This document shows, one piece after another, positions 1 through 8,157 of a stretch of 64,000 nucleotides of DNA (positions are counted from its first letter, which is position 1; each line of letters starts with the position of its first letter). The stretch is from NCBI RefSeq assembly GCF_007655485.1, contig NZ_VJXQ01000001.1, positions 190,633-254,632 on the forward strand. Reading direction: 5' to 3'. Position numbers and translations under genes: made by a program. Under the pieces are notes generated by a model. It was not told the origin of the DNA. It saw only the letters and a program-made list of their open reading frames with translations, and did not search any database. The DNA comes from Halobellus captivus (GTDB taxonomy: Archaea; Halobacteriota; Halobacteria; Halobacteriales; Haloferacaceae).

Positions 1-25
1 TAGTGTGTACTGAACACGGACTGCC

Positions 26-75
26 GTCTGCGGAGTTGAATGCGAACCGCGTCTGCGAGGGTGAATGCGAACTGC
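26..75. repeat. Two tandem copies of a 25-nt imperfect repeat
   Basis: Positions 26-50 and 51-75 match at about 21 of 25 bases and share the core TGAATGCGAAC. They sit just downstream of the stop codon of the minus-strand gene that follows. No gene is visible in positions 1-99, although the tail of one could start outside the window. The role is unknown. Confidence 0.6.
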
Positions 76-99
76 CAGCCGCGGAAGGTCGTCCGCCGC

Positions 100-2091
100 T
101 TACGTATCCGGGTTCGACGGTCCGTCCGGCGCGTACTCCGGCGCGACGCGCTGCAGTTCTTCACGCTCGACGAACACGACGACGTTGTCGCCCCAGAGGC
201 GGAACTTGTGCTCGAAGGCGGCGTATCCGGAGAGCTCCCGGGAGACGGCGTCGCGGTCGTGGTCCTTCGCGATCACGACTGGCGGCGGGTCCGAGAGCGT
301 CTCCCCGAGGTCGGCGTCGGGCGACGAACTGGTGACGTTCGCATCGGCGCGTTCGAGATACCACGGCAGCGGCAGTCGGTCGTGCCACGCGGGCCCGCCC
401 GGCGGCGCGGTCGCTAACGAGGACTCGTCGCGCACGTAGAACAGCGTCTCGTCGCTTCCGGGTGCTCGCGTCCCGACGAACAGCACGTCCGCCCCCTCGT
501 CGTTGGCGGCTGCGACCTCGCCGACGACCTCCATCGTCGGTTTCAGCGCGTTCTCCGGCTGCGCCCACTGGAGTACCTGCTTGTCGGCCTCATCGGCGGA
601 ATTGAAGTACGCGGCGTTCGCCCCCGCGACGCCGCCGACTGCCGAGAGCAGGATGAGCGCGGCGAGTCCGACGCTCACAGCGTCGCCCGTCTCCAGCGCG
701 TCGCGCGCGGAGTCGACGACGAACGCGATCCCGACGGCCGCCGGAACGGCCAGCGGCACGACGACGTGGACCGCGGCCCACGGGGCCTGAATGTCGGTCG
801 CGATCGGATAGCCGAAGAGCGACGCGATCGCCCAGTACGTCGCGAACGTGACCGGCTCCCGCGGGCCGTCGCCGTAGAGTCCGTAGCGATCCGCGACGAT
901 CCCCAGCAGGCCGAACGCCAGGAGCGCCGGAGCGCCGTAGACCAGCGTCTCTCCGAGGTCGGAGAGGTAGGGGAGGTACGGGTGGTCCTGATGACCGCCG
1001 CCGCCCCACGTCTCGGTGAGCTTCTCGGCCGCGCCGACGGTCCCGGCGTTGAGGACGTCCGGAAGCTGCGCCGGATTCGCGAACGCCTGCCAGAGATCCG
1101 GTCGCGGCGCATAGAAGAACACGGTGATTGCGAGAAAGAGTGCGACCGCCCCGACGGCCGTCGAAGCGACACGCACGAGCGAGGCCCGCGGCGTCGATCC
1201 GTGCGCCGCGAGTCGCGCGCCGAGAGACGCGCGCCACCGGGTGAAGACGCTACGTCCCGATTCCCCGCGGGCCCGCGCGCCGAGCAGCCGATGATCCGCG
1301 AGCAGCGCGCCCGCACCCAGGAAGCAGAGCACGTACAGCAGGGCGTTCGCTTTCGTCGTGAAAGCGAGCGCGAGGGCCGCGGTCGCGGGGAACGCGTACC
1401 GGAGTCGACCGGTGTCGAAGCCGCGGACGACGAACCCGAGCGCGACGACGGAAAACGCCGCCACGAGGACGTCGTTGCGCATAAACCGCGAGTAGTAAAC
1501 GACCAGCGGATTCAGCGCGAGCACCGCCGCGAGCGCGACGAGCTCGGCGTCGCGAAGCCGCTCGCGGAACAGCCACGCCGCCAGCGGAAACAGCCCGCCG
1601 ACGAGCGCGACCGGGAGGCGAGCCGTGAAATCCGTGACCGGGAGCAGGACGAACAGCCAGTCGTTGACGATCGGGAGGAACGGCCCGTGAACGATCGGTC
1701 GATAGGTGTGCACGCCGGTCTCGTGATACCGGAGGATCCAGTAGCCGACGCGGCCCTCGTCCCAGTGGAAGATCCGGCCGCCGAGCGCGACGAGTCGGAG
1801 TGCGAGCGCGACGACGGTGAATCCCAGGACGCCGAACAGCGCGCGGCGTCGGTCCGCCACCTCGTCATCGCGTTCGAGATGAGTGGACGATTCGTCGCTG
1901 TTGACGCGGGTAGACGGCTCGTCGCCATCGATGTGAGAAGACGAATCGTCGCCATCGACGCGAGTGGACGATTCACCGTCGCTCTCGGCGGATTCGGGCT
2001 CGGAATCGCCGCTTCCGACCGGGTCGGGAACGCGACGCTCGTCGGGGGAGGGATCGCCGTCGGCCTCGCAGGGGCCCTCGTCAGGGCTCAT
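100..2091 (-). CDS. Agl23-like flippase-activity-associated membrane protein (TIGR03663 family)
   Basis: A 663-residue polytopic membrane protein. After an acidic, low-complexity N-terminus of about 80 residues, it has a transmembrane helix and then FHWDEGRVGYW, the acidic first outer-loop motif typical of GT-C fold glycosyltransferases (PMT/ArnT-like). Roughly a dozen more hydrophobic segments and a soluble C-terminal domain follow. The haloarchaeal TIGR03663 family is annotated as flippase-activity-associated Agl23 and is linked to N-glycosylation. The N-terminus holds four 9-residue repeats (residues 42-77), absent from the conserved core. The ATG at 2091 is the first good start. It diverges from ribH across about 165 nt. 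Family assignment is good, but the exact substrate is unknown. Confidence 0.82.
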   Translation of the reverse strand: MSPDEGPCEADGDPSPDERRVPDPVGSGDSEPESAESDGESSTRVDGDDSSSHIDGDEPSTRVNSDESSTHLERDDEVADRRRALFGVLGFTVVALALRLVALGGRIFHWDEGRVGYWILRYHETGVHTYRPIVHGPFLPIVNDWLFVLLPVTDFTARLPVALVGGLFPLAAWLFRERLRDAELVALAAVLALNPLVVYYSRFMRNDVLVAAFSVVALGFVVRGFDTGRLRYAFPATAALALAFTTKANALLYVLCFLGAGALLADHRLLGARARGESGRSVFTRWRASLGARLAAHGSTPRASLVRVASTAVGAVALFLAITVFFYAPRPDLWQAFANPAQLPDVLNAGTVGAAEKLTETWGGGGHQDHPYLPYLSDLGETLVYGAPALLAFGLLGIVADRYGLYGDGPREPVTFATYWAIASLFGYPIATDIQAPWAAVHVVVPLAVPAAVGIAFVVDSARDALETGDAVSVGLAALILLSAVGGVAGANAAYFNSADEADKQVLQWAQPENALKPTMEVVGEVAAANDEGADVLFVGTRAPGSDETLFYVRDESSLATAPPGGPAWHDRLPLPWYLERADANVTSSSPDADLGETLSDPPPVVIAKDHDRDAVSRELSGYAAFEHKFRLWGDNVVVFVEREELQRVAPEYAPDGPSNPDT
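1861..1968 (-). repeat. Four 27-bp tandem repeats inside the Agl23-like gene
   Basis: The DNA encodes four consecutive 9-residue units: STRVDGDDS, SSHIDGDEP, STRVNSDES and STHLERDDE (residues 42-77). The frame is kept, so the array changes only the length of an acidic, Ser/Thr-rich cytoplasmic tail. Such arrays expand and contract easily between strains. Confidence 0.7.
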
Positions 2092-2257
2092 TGGTGATAC
2101 GTGCTCTCCTGTTCGTTACAACTCTTGTGTTTGATCTCGACCGTCAGGAATCGCTGGGGAGCTCCGAAATCGCTCAACGTCTCAACTGCGAAACCGCTTG
2201 TGCTCGCCGCGATCCTGTGCCGATACCTCTTTGACGTCCCCGCGGAACCGCATCGGT

Positions 2258-2662
2258 ATGGTAACGCTCGGATTAGTGGTGGCCGAATTCAACGCCTCGG
2301 TCACCGATCGGATGGCGGCGGCGGCGCGGGAGGCCGCCGCGGAACGAAACGTCGAGATCGCAGCGGAACTGTCGGTGCCCGGCGCGTACGACTCGCCGCT
2401 GGCGGCGGACCGGCTCGCGCGGCGCGACGACGTCGACGCCGTGTCGGTCGTCGGCGCGATCGTCACCGGCGACACGGACCACGACCGCGTCATCGCCGAC
2501 GCGACGGCGAAATCGCTCACGGAAGTCAGCTTGGACCGCGACGTTCCAGTCACGTTCGGCGTCTCCGGCCCAGGACAGAGCGGGGCCGAAGCGCGGGAGC
2601 GAGTCGAGAAAGGTGCGGAAGCGGTAAACGCCGCGGTTGATATGGTGGAGACGTTAGTATGA
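2258..2662 (+). CDS. ribH: 6,7-dimethyl-8-ribityllumazine synthase
   Basis: Condenses 5-amino-6-ribitylamino-uracil with 3,4-dihydroxybutanone 4-phosphate, the penultimate step of riboflavin synthesis. The 134-residue protein has the lumazine synthase layout: an N-terminal LGLVVAEFN strand, the VVGAIVTGDTDHD region around residues 66-78 containing the conserved phosphate/active-site segment, and a C-terminal helix. The ATG at 2258 was chosen because the in-frame codons upstream (from 2198) are not conserved in the family. Its stop overlaps the next gene's ATG by 4 nt (ATGA), so the two are probably translated together. No RFN riboswitch is visible in the 165 nt upstream. Confidence 0.9.
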   Translation: MVTLGLVVAEFNASVTDRMAAAAREAAAERNVEIAAELSVPGAYDSPLAADRLARRDDVDAVSVVGAIVTGDTDHDRVIADATAKSLTEVSLDRDVPVTFGVSGPGQSGAEARERVEKGAEAVNAAVDMVETLV

Positions 2663-3807
2663 GTTTCGACTTCGCGGACCGCGTCGAACGGGTCGAACCG
2701 AGCGCGACGCTGGCGATCAGCAACAAGGCGAGCGAACTGGAAGCGGAAGGCGTCGACGTCGTCGACCTCTCGGTCGGCGCGCCCGACTTCCCGACGCCCG
2801 AGAACATCGTCGAGGCCGGGAAAAACGCGATGGACGCCGGGCACACGGGATACACCTCGTCGAACGGGATCCCGGCGCTCAAGGAAGCGATCGCCGCGAA
2901 GCTCCGCGACGACGGCGTCGACGCGGAGAGCGACGAGGTGATCGTCACGCCCGGCGCGAAGCAGGCGCTCTTCGAGACGATCCAGACGTTGATTGATGAC
3001 GGAGACGAGGTCGCCTTACTCGACCCCGCGTGGGTCTCCTACGAGGCGATGGTGAAGCTCTCGGGCGGGTCGCTCAACCGCGTCGACCTCGCGCCCTACG
3101 ACTTCCAACTCGAACCCGCGCTCGACGACCTTGCGGACGCCGTCTCCGACGACACGGAACTGCTCGTCGTCAACTCCCCGTCGAACCCGACCGGCGCAGT
3201 CTACTCCGACGCGGCGCTGGAAGGCGTCCGCGACCTCGCCGTCCAGCACGACATCACCGTCATCTCAGACGAGATCTACCAGGAGATCACCTACGGCGTC
3301 GAGCCCACGAGCCTCGGCTCGCTGGAGGGGATGGAGGACAGAACGGTCACAATCAACGGCTTCTCGAAGGCCTACTCGATGACCGGCTGGCGGCTCGGCT
3401 ACCTCCACGCGCCCGAATCGCTGGTCTCGCAGGCCGCGAAGCTGCACTCGCATTCGGTCTCCTGCGCCGTGAACTTCGTCCAGCACGCCGGAGTCGAGGC
3501 GATCGAAAACACCGACGAGGCGGTCACGGAGATGCGCGACGCGTTCCGCGCGCGCCGCGATATGCTCTCGGAGCTGTTCGCCGAGCACGACGTCGACGTC
3601 CCCGTGGGCGACGGGGCGTTCTACATGATGCTGCCCGTCGATGAAAACGATCAGGAGTGGTGCGCGGGCGCGATCGAGGACGCCCACGTCGCGACCGTTC
3701 CCGGGTCAGCGTTCGGCTCGCCCGGCTACGCACGGATCTCCTACGCCGCCAGCGAGGAGCGGCTTCGGGAGGCGGTCGAACGCCTCGCCGAACACGGCTA
3801 CCTGTAA
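2659..3807 (+). CDS. Pyridoxal-phosphate aminotransferase, class I/II (aspartate-aminotransferase-like)
   Basis: A 382-residue fold-type I PLP aminotransferase. The N-terminal DLSVGAPDFPTP motif, the NSPSNPTG turn, the SDEIYQEI strand that supplies the Asp contacting the pyridine nitrogen, and FSKAYSMTGWRLGY with the Schiff-base lysine (K237) are all present. These place it in the aspartate/aromatic aminotransferase subgroup. It overlaps ribH by 4 nt and is therefore in an operon with it. The substrate cannot be fixed from sequence: aspartate, aromatic amino acids or kynurenine-type substrates are all possible. Confidence 0.9.
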   Translation: MSFDFADRVERVEPSATLAISNKASELEAEGVDVVDLSVGAPDFPTPENIVEAGKNAMDAGHTGYTSSNGIPALKEAIAAKLRDDGVDAESDEVIVTPGAKQALFETIQTLIDDGDEVALLDPAWVSYEAMVKLSGGSLNRVDLAPYDFQLEPALDDLADAVSDDTELLVVNSPSNPTGAVYSDAALEGVRDLAVQHDITVISDEIYQEITYGVEPTSLGSLEGMEDRTVTINGFSKAYSMTGWRLGYLHAPESLVSQAAKLHSHSVSCAVNFVQHAGVEAIENTDEAVTEMRDAFRARRDMLSELFAEHDVDVPVGDGAFYMMLPVDENDQEWCAGAIEDAHVATVPGSAFGSPGYARISYAASEERLREAVERLAEHGYL

Positions 3808-3845
3808 GTCGGCGACGCCGCACGCGCTGGCACAAGCTGCCGAAC

Positions 3846-5267
3846 GTGCCGACACAAGCTATTTCGTCCGTGGATTCCACCTCTCAGCCGTTGGTTTCCC
3901 TTCCCAGCGAACGCGCCCGCTCCGTCTGGCGACGGACCTTCGACCTCGGGTGGCCGGTCGCCGTCCAGCAGACGCTCAACACGCTGATGCGGACGGTCGA
4001 TATCCTGGTCACCGGCTTCTTCTCGCCGGTCGCCGTCGCGGCGATCGGCCTCGCGGATCTCTACTCGCGCATCCCCCTCCGGATCGGTATGGGACTCGGG
4101 AGCGGCGCGATCGCGCTCTCCAGTCAGGAGACCGGACGCGGTGACGACGTCACGCGGGACCGCGCAGTCACGCAGGCGCTGCTCATCGGTGCGCTTTGCG
4201 GGATTCCGCTGGTAATCGTTGGGCTGCTGTTCAGCCGGGGATTGATCGGCCTGCTCGGGGCCGAGGCCGACGTCGCTCGCGAGGGAGGCCGCTACCTGAC
4301 GATCGTGTTCGCCGCCGCGCCGATGCGTATCGTGGGCTTCGTCGGCGCGCGTGCACTGCAGGGGACCGGCGACACCCGAACGCCGATGCTGATCAACGGC
4401 GGGGCGACCGGGCTCAACATCCTGCTGTCGATCGCGCTCGGTCTCGGGTTGGCCGGTGCACCTCGGCTGGGAATCGTCGGCGTCGGCATCGCCACGGCCG
4501 TCGGGCGGACGGTGGAAGCCGTCCTCGTCGTCGGCGTCTTTCTCAGCGGTCGAACGGCGGTGTCGCTCGTGTGGCCCAGAGGAACCCTCCTCGCCAGGCA
4601 GCTGCTCGAAGTGAGCGTTCCCGACATCGTCGGCGGGCTGAGCACCGAGGTCGCGAACTTCCCGTTCAACTCGCTCGTCCTCCTGTTCGGTACTGAGGCC
4701 AACGCCGCCTATCACATCGCCAATCGGATCTACCAGCAGTTCACCGCGCCGTTCTTCCGTGCGTTCCGAACCGTCGCGAGCGTCCTCGTCGGACAGGAGT
4801 TGGGTGCCGGACGCCCGGCGGAGGCGCGCGAGACGGCAAGCGTCATCTCCCTGTTCAGTCTCGGGACGCTCGGCGCGATCGGCGTGCTGCTGTTCGTCGC
4901 CGCGGAGCCGCTGGCGACGCTTTTCACCCGCGACGCGGCGACGATCGGCTACGCGACCGACTTCAACCGCACCTTCGCGCTCTCGATGGCGTTCATCGGG
5001 CTGTATTTCCCCTTCTCGGGCGCGCTGAAGGGCGCGGGCGACACGCGAACGCCGTTCTACGCGGGCGTCGTCGGCTCGTACGTGTTTCTCCTCGGCTCGT
5101 CGTACCTACTCGCGGTCACGCTCGGCTTCGGACTCACGGGAGTCTTCGCCGGGATCGTGCTCTCCTACGCCGCGCGCGCGGTCATCGTCGGCGTCGAAAT
5201 CCTCGGCGACGACTGGACGGCGTTGGCCGCGCGCCTTATCGCCGAACGCGAGGCCGCAGACGAGTAG
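3846..5267 (+). CDS. MATE family efflux transporter
   Basis: A twelve-helix MATE/NorM-type multidrug and toxin exporter of about 473 residues. It begins with the WPVAVQQTLNTLMRTVD helix and has the repeated GTGDTRTPM and GAGDTRTPF loops that mark the two homologous six-helix halves. The reading frame stays open back to 3657, but that part overlaps the aminotransferase and has poor codon use. The GTG at 3846 (or GTG 3870) is therefore the likely start. Drug or metabolite export by cation antiport is expected from the family; the substrate is unknown. Confidence 0.85.
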   Translation: MPTQAISSVDSTSQPLVSLPSERARSVWRRTFDLGWPVAVQQTLNTLMRTVDILVTGFFSPVAVAAIGLADLYSRIPLRIGMGLGSGAIALSSQETGRGDDVTRDRAVTQALLIGALCGIPLVIVGLLFSRGLIGLLGAEADVAREGGRYLTIVFAAAPMRIVGFVGARALQGTGDTRTPMLINGGATGLNILLSIALGLGLAGAPRLGIVGVGIATAVGRTVEAVLVVGVFLSGRTAVSLVWPRGTLLARQLLEVSVPDIVGGLSTEVANFPFNSLVLLFGTEANAAYHIANRIYQQFTAPFFRAFRTVASVLVGQELGAGRPAEARETASVISLFSLGTLGAIGVLLFVAAEPLATLFTRDAATIGYATDFNRTFALSMAFIGLYFPFSGALKGAGDTRTPFYAGVVGSYVFLLGSSYLLAVTLGFGLTGVFAGIVLSYAARAVIVGVEILGDDWTALAARLIAEREAADE

Positions 5268-5303
5268 TCCGACGGCACTACGTCGCGTGGTGGTCCGACG
5301 AGA

Positions 5304-6662
5304 CTACGTCGCGGGGTCGACCGCCTCACTCAGTTCGAGCAGTCGATTTCGGAGTTCGTCCGCCGAACCGGCGAACAGTCGACACATCGCCTCCTTCCCG
5401 CGGGCACCGCGGTCGAAGACCGCGTCGGGAACTGATTCCCGTCCGTCCATCGCCCGCTCGACCGTCCATGACATCGTGTCCCCCTCGCGCTTCTCCGTCG
5501 GATCGGCCCCGGGTTCGCTCCTGCGATCCACTTCGACGGCATCGAAGCGGTCACCGACGGCCGCGGCGACGCAGTCATCCAGTCTCACGTTAGCCGCGGC
5601 GGTGACCGCGGGATCGTACGCCCGCGCCGCGAGCAGAAGCCGCGCGACGTGACTCGATGCCCCGAGCCGCGCGCCACCCGCCGTGGCGATCCCGTCGCTG
5701 GTCCGGTGGAGCCGCCCCTCCACGGCGGCGACCTCCTCGGCTCCCATCGCGTACGGCGTTGCGACGGCGACGTTCAAGCCGACTTCGGGGACGAGCGCGG
5801 AGATGTCGCCCTCCCGCAGCGATCCGACGACCTCACGGACGGCTGCGACCGCGTCGTACCGGGCCGCACCGTTGTGGAGCCCCGCCGAGTGATGGACTGG
5901 TCCGTCGCCCCCGCCGACGTCCAGCCCGTACCGGACCGCGCGATCGATGACGGCTTCGGCCCGGTCGACCGCCGCGTCGAGTTCCGCTCCCGCGGCGAGG
6001 CTCGCTGCCACCGCCGACGAGAGAGTACAGCCGCTCCCGTGGGTGTTCGCCGTGTCGCGACGCGGCTTCCGGAACGTCCCTACCTCGCCGTCGGCGTAGA
6101 GCACGTCCACGAGTTTCTCGTCCGCGAGGTGGCCGCCGGTTACGAGGGCGGCATCGGGTCCCGTTTCAACCAACGCCTCGGCGGCCGCGCGCATCCCCTG
6201 CTCGTCCGTAATCGTCTCTCCCGTGAGAACTTCCGCTTCCGGGAGGTTCGGCGTGACGAGGGTCGCTTCTGGGAGCAGCGTCTCTCTGATCGTCTCCTCC
6301 GCTTCGGCGGCGAGGAGCCGATCGCCGCTCTGTGCGACCATCACGGGATCGACGACGAGCGGGAAGTCGCAGTCGGCGAGGGAGTCCGCGACCGTCTCGA
6401 TGATCTCCGCCGAGCCGAGCATTCCCGTCTTCGCGGCTCCCACGTCGAAATCGTCGACGACCGCGCGGATCTGCGCCTCCACTACGCCCGTCGAGACGGT
6501 TTCGATGGCCGCGACGCCTTGCGTGTTCTGCGCGGTGACGCCGGTGAGGGCGCTGGTGCCGAAGACACCGAGCGCCTCCATCGTCTTGAGATCCGCCTGC
6601 ACCCCCGCGCCCCCACCGCTGTCAGATCCCGCGATCGTCAGCGCGACGTCCCGACCGGTCAT
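5304..6662 (-). CDS. thiDN: Bifunctional HMP-phosphate kinase ThiD / thiamine-phosphate synthase ThiN
   Basis: Residues 1 to about 255 are a ribokinase-fold ThiD domain: LTIAGSDSGGGAGVQADLK at the start and the anion-hole motif DTANTHGSGCTLSSA near residue 205. It phosphorylates hydroxymethylpyrimidine (phosphate). Residues from about 275 to the end form a ThiN domain, the archaeal replacement for ThiE that joins HMP-PP and HET-P to thiamine phosphate. The ATG at 6662 immediately precedes the ThiD fold. The frame is open to 6782, but that extension is not family-like. It lies 113 nt downstream of tenA on the same strand and is probably co-transcribed with it. Confidence 0.9.
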   Translation of the reverse strand: MTGRDVALTIAGSDSGGGAGVQADLKTMEALGVFGTSALTGVTAQNTQGVAAIETVSTGVVEAQIRAVVDDFDVGAAKTGMLGSAEIIETVADSLADCDFPLVVDPVMVAQSGDRLLAAEAEETIRETLLPEATLVTPNLPEAEVLTGETITDEQGMRAAAEALVETGPDAALVTGGHLADEKLVDVLYADGEVGTFRKPRRDTANTHGSGCTLSSAVAASLAAGAELDAAVDRAEAVIDRAVRYGLDVGGGDGPVHHSAGLHNGAARYDAVAAVREVVGSLREGDISALVPEVGLNVAVATPYAMGAEEVAAVEGRLHRTSDGIATAGGARLGASSHVARLLLAARAYDPAVTAAANVRLDDCVAAAVGDRFDAVEVDRRSEPGADPTEKREGDTMSWTVERAMDGRESVPDAVFDRGARGKEAMCRLFAGSADELRNRLLELSEAVDPAT

Positions 6663-6775
6663 CGTTGGACCTCCGACCGCACTTTCGAGCCCGATTTCGG
6701 GCATTCCGGTAGCAGTCCGTGAAACTTCGCGGTCGTCGAACGCGACTCGCCCAACCGAGGCCCCGGGACGAACAC

Positions 6776-7483
6776 TCAGCACACCTCCCCGGCGGTCCGC
6801 TTCGATCGATCCGCATCATCCTCCTCGTGCGGCCACCGCTCCTCCGTATAGGACATCTCCCAGAATGCGTATTCGAGTTCGGCGCTCCGTCGGAACGCCG
6901 ACTCCATCTCCGCTCGGAGCGACGGGTGCGTCTCCGCGCAGTGGTCGACTACCTCCCGCATCCAAGCGACCGACTCGCGGAACGCATCGCTCGTGTACTT
7001 CTCGATGAACGGCGTGTAACGGTGCTCGCCGTCCGCTCGAGCGGCCATCTCAGCTGCGACGTCCAAGTAGCCTTGTCCGCAGGGGTAAACCGCCGCCACG
7101 CCGACGGGGAACGGCCGCTCCCGCGCAGTCCGTAGCAGGAAGTTCGTGTACGCCTCGCAAGTGGGAGTCTTCCGAGCCCCGGCCAACTCCTCCGGTGAAA
7201 GTCCGTATTCGGCGGCGAACGATCGGTGGAGATCCATCTCCTCGCCAACGACCCGTGTCGCGACCTCGAAGCAGCGCCCCATCGTCGATTCTCCGTTCGC
7301 TTTCGTCCCGAGAATCGCGAAGGTCCGCGCGTAATCGAGCAGGTAGCGGTAGTCCTGTTCGAGCCACGTGCGAAACGCCGACTCATCGAGAGTTCCGGCC
7401 GCCAACTCGCGGACGAAGGGATGCTCGAACTGCGCTTTCCAGAGGTCATCCTCGATGTCCACGAGGTACTCGCTGAAGTCCAT
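6776..7483 (-). CDS. tenA: TenA family thiaminase II / aminopyrimidine aminohydrolase
   Basis: A 235-residue all-helical TenA protein that releases HMP from aminopyrimidine breakdown products of thiamine (salvage). The catalytic cysteine falls at residue 135 in VYPCGQGYL, the same number as the known nucleophile of Bacillus subtilis TenA. The conserved acidic pocket and the C-terminal EYAFWEMSY motif carrying the active-site glutamate are present. A TATA-like TTATAAC lies 29-35 nt upstream (7512-7518), and a 23-nt motif shared with the neighbouring transporter operon lies directly upstream of that. The product would feed the adjacent ThiD domain. Confidence 0.9.
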   Translation of the reverse strand: MDFSEYLVDIEDDLWKAQFEHPFVRELAAGTLDESAFRTWLEQDYRYLLDYARTFAILGTKANGESTMGRCFEVATRVVGEEMDLHRSFAAEYGLSPEELAGARKTPTCEAYTNFLLRTARERPFPVGVAAVYPCGQGYLDVAAEMAARADGEHRYTPFIEKYTSDAFRESVAWMREVVDHCAETHPSLRAEMESAFRRSAELEYAFWEMSYTEERWPHEEDDADRSKRTAGEVC

Positions 7484-7521
7484 CTCTGCCGGGAGTATTC
7501 GGTCCGGCGTGTTATAACTAA

Positions 7522-7544
7522 TGTATACAACTAACTAATATTCA
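7522..7544 (-). promoter_or_regulatory. Operator-like motif upstream of tenA, shared with the 9480 operon
   Basis: On the minus strand the 23-nt site starts TGAATATTAG and ends GTATACA. The copy at 9514-9536 agrees at 20 of 23 positions. It lies just upstream of the tenA TATA box, where an archaeal activator or repressor would bind. A ThiR-type thiamine regulator is an inference; no site definition was available for comparison. Confidence 0.55.
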
Positions 7545-7601
7545 GGGTGGGGATCGGTTCGACACGGATAACGCTAAAGTCGAGGAGACAGTGTCGCTCG
7601 G

Positions 7602-8156
7602 TTACAGTTCGACGAGGTGGTCGGTCCACGCTCGGAGACGTTTCAGCGTCGTCCGCTCGTTCCGGGAGACGGGGTCGTCGCTCCCGAGTTCCCCGCCCTC
7701 GAAGGCGTTGCAGACGACGACTTCCGCACCCGCACAGTACTCGAAGAGCGCCGCGGCGTCGAGTTCGTCACCGGCCTGAAACGGGATCGTCGCGTCGTTG
7801 ACGAAGACGGCTCGCGGGCCGGTCGGGGCCGACTCGATGACCGCTCGCGATCGACGCGCGTTCTCGGTTGCGAGCGCGAGCGTTTCGGCCGTCGTCTCCC
7901 CGGTGGCCCGTGGCGCGTGGGCCTCGATCGAACCGTACCAGACGGCCTCCGGCACATCGGTGAACCGCGTGAGCCGACCGCCCAGCAACACCCCATCGCG
8001 CTCGATCTCCGGGGCGAAGTCGAGCGCGACGATGCCGTCGGTTCCCCGGTCGGTCGTCCACCTGTCGAGCGCCCGCACGGTCGTCCGGGTCTTCCCCGCG
8101 TTCGAGGGCCCGGTCACGAGTGTCCGACCGGAGAGCGGGAACGGCAGTTCGGTCAT
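7602..8156 (-). CDS. Small P-loop NTPase paired with the NRAMP-like transporter
   Basis: A 184-residue protein with a clear Walker A motif, GPSNAGKT (residues 16-23), near the N-terminus, then VALDFAPEI and a hydrophobic AVFVNDATIPF strand that may act as Walker B (NDAT is not a classic DE pair). The ATG at 8156 sits 1 nt past the stop of the NRAMP-like gene, so the two form an operon. The frame runs further upstream but overlaps that gene out of phase. It is neither an ABC ATPase (no signature motif) nor a familiar GTPase. It may energise, regulate or sense for the transporter. The function is unknown. Confidence 0.72.
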   Translation of the reverse strand: MTELPFPLSGRTLVTGPSNAGKTRTTVRALDRWTTDRGTDGIVALDFAPEIERDGVLLGGRLTRFTDVPEAVWYGSIEAHAPRATGETTAETLALATENARRSRAVIESAPTGPRAVFVNDATIPFQAGDELDAAALFEYCAGAEVVVCNAFEGGELGSDDPVSRNERTTLKRLRAWTDHLVEL

Positions 8157-8157
8157 C

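Noticed and set aside
766..2097. 443-codon plus-strand ORF opposite the Agl23-like gene
   Set aside because: Arg/Glu-rich shadow of the minus-strand gene; a typical artefact of GC3 bias with no family features.
2092..2257. Riboswitch upstream of ribH
   Set aside because: No RFN-type conserved segments or paired stems were seen in the 165 nt.
3657..3845. N-terminal extension of the MATE transporter
   Set aside because: Overlaps the aminotransferase gene and is Arg-rich; the fold starts after GTG 3846.
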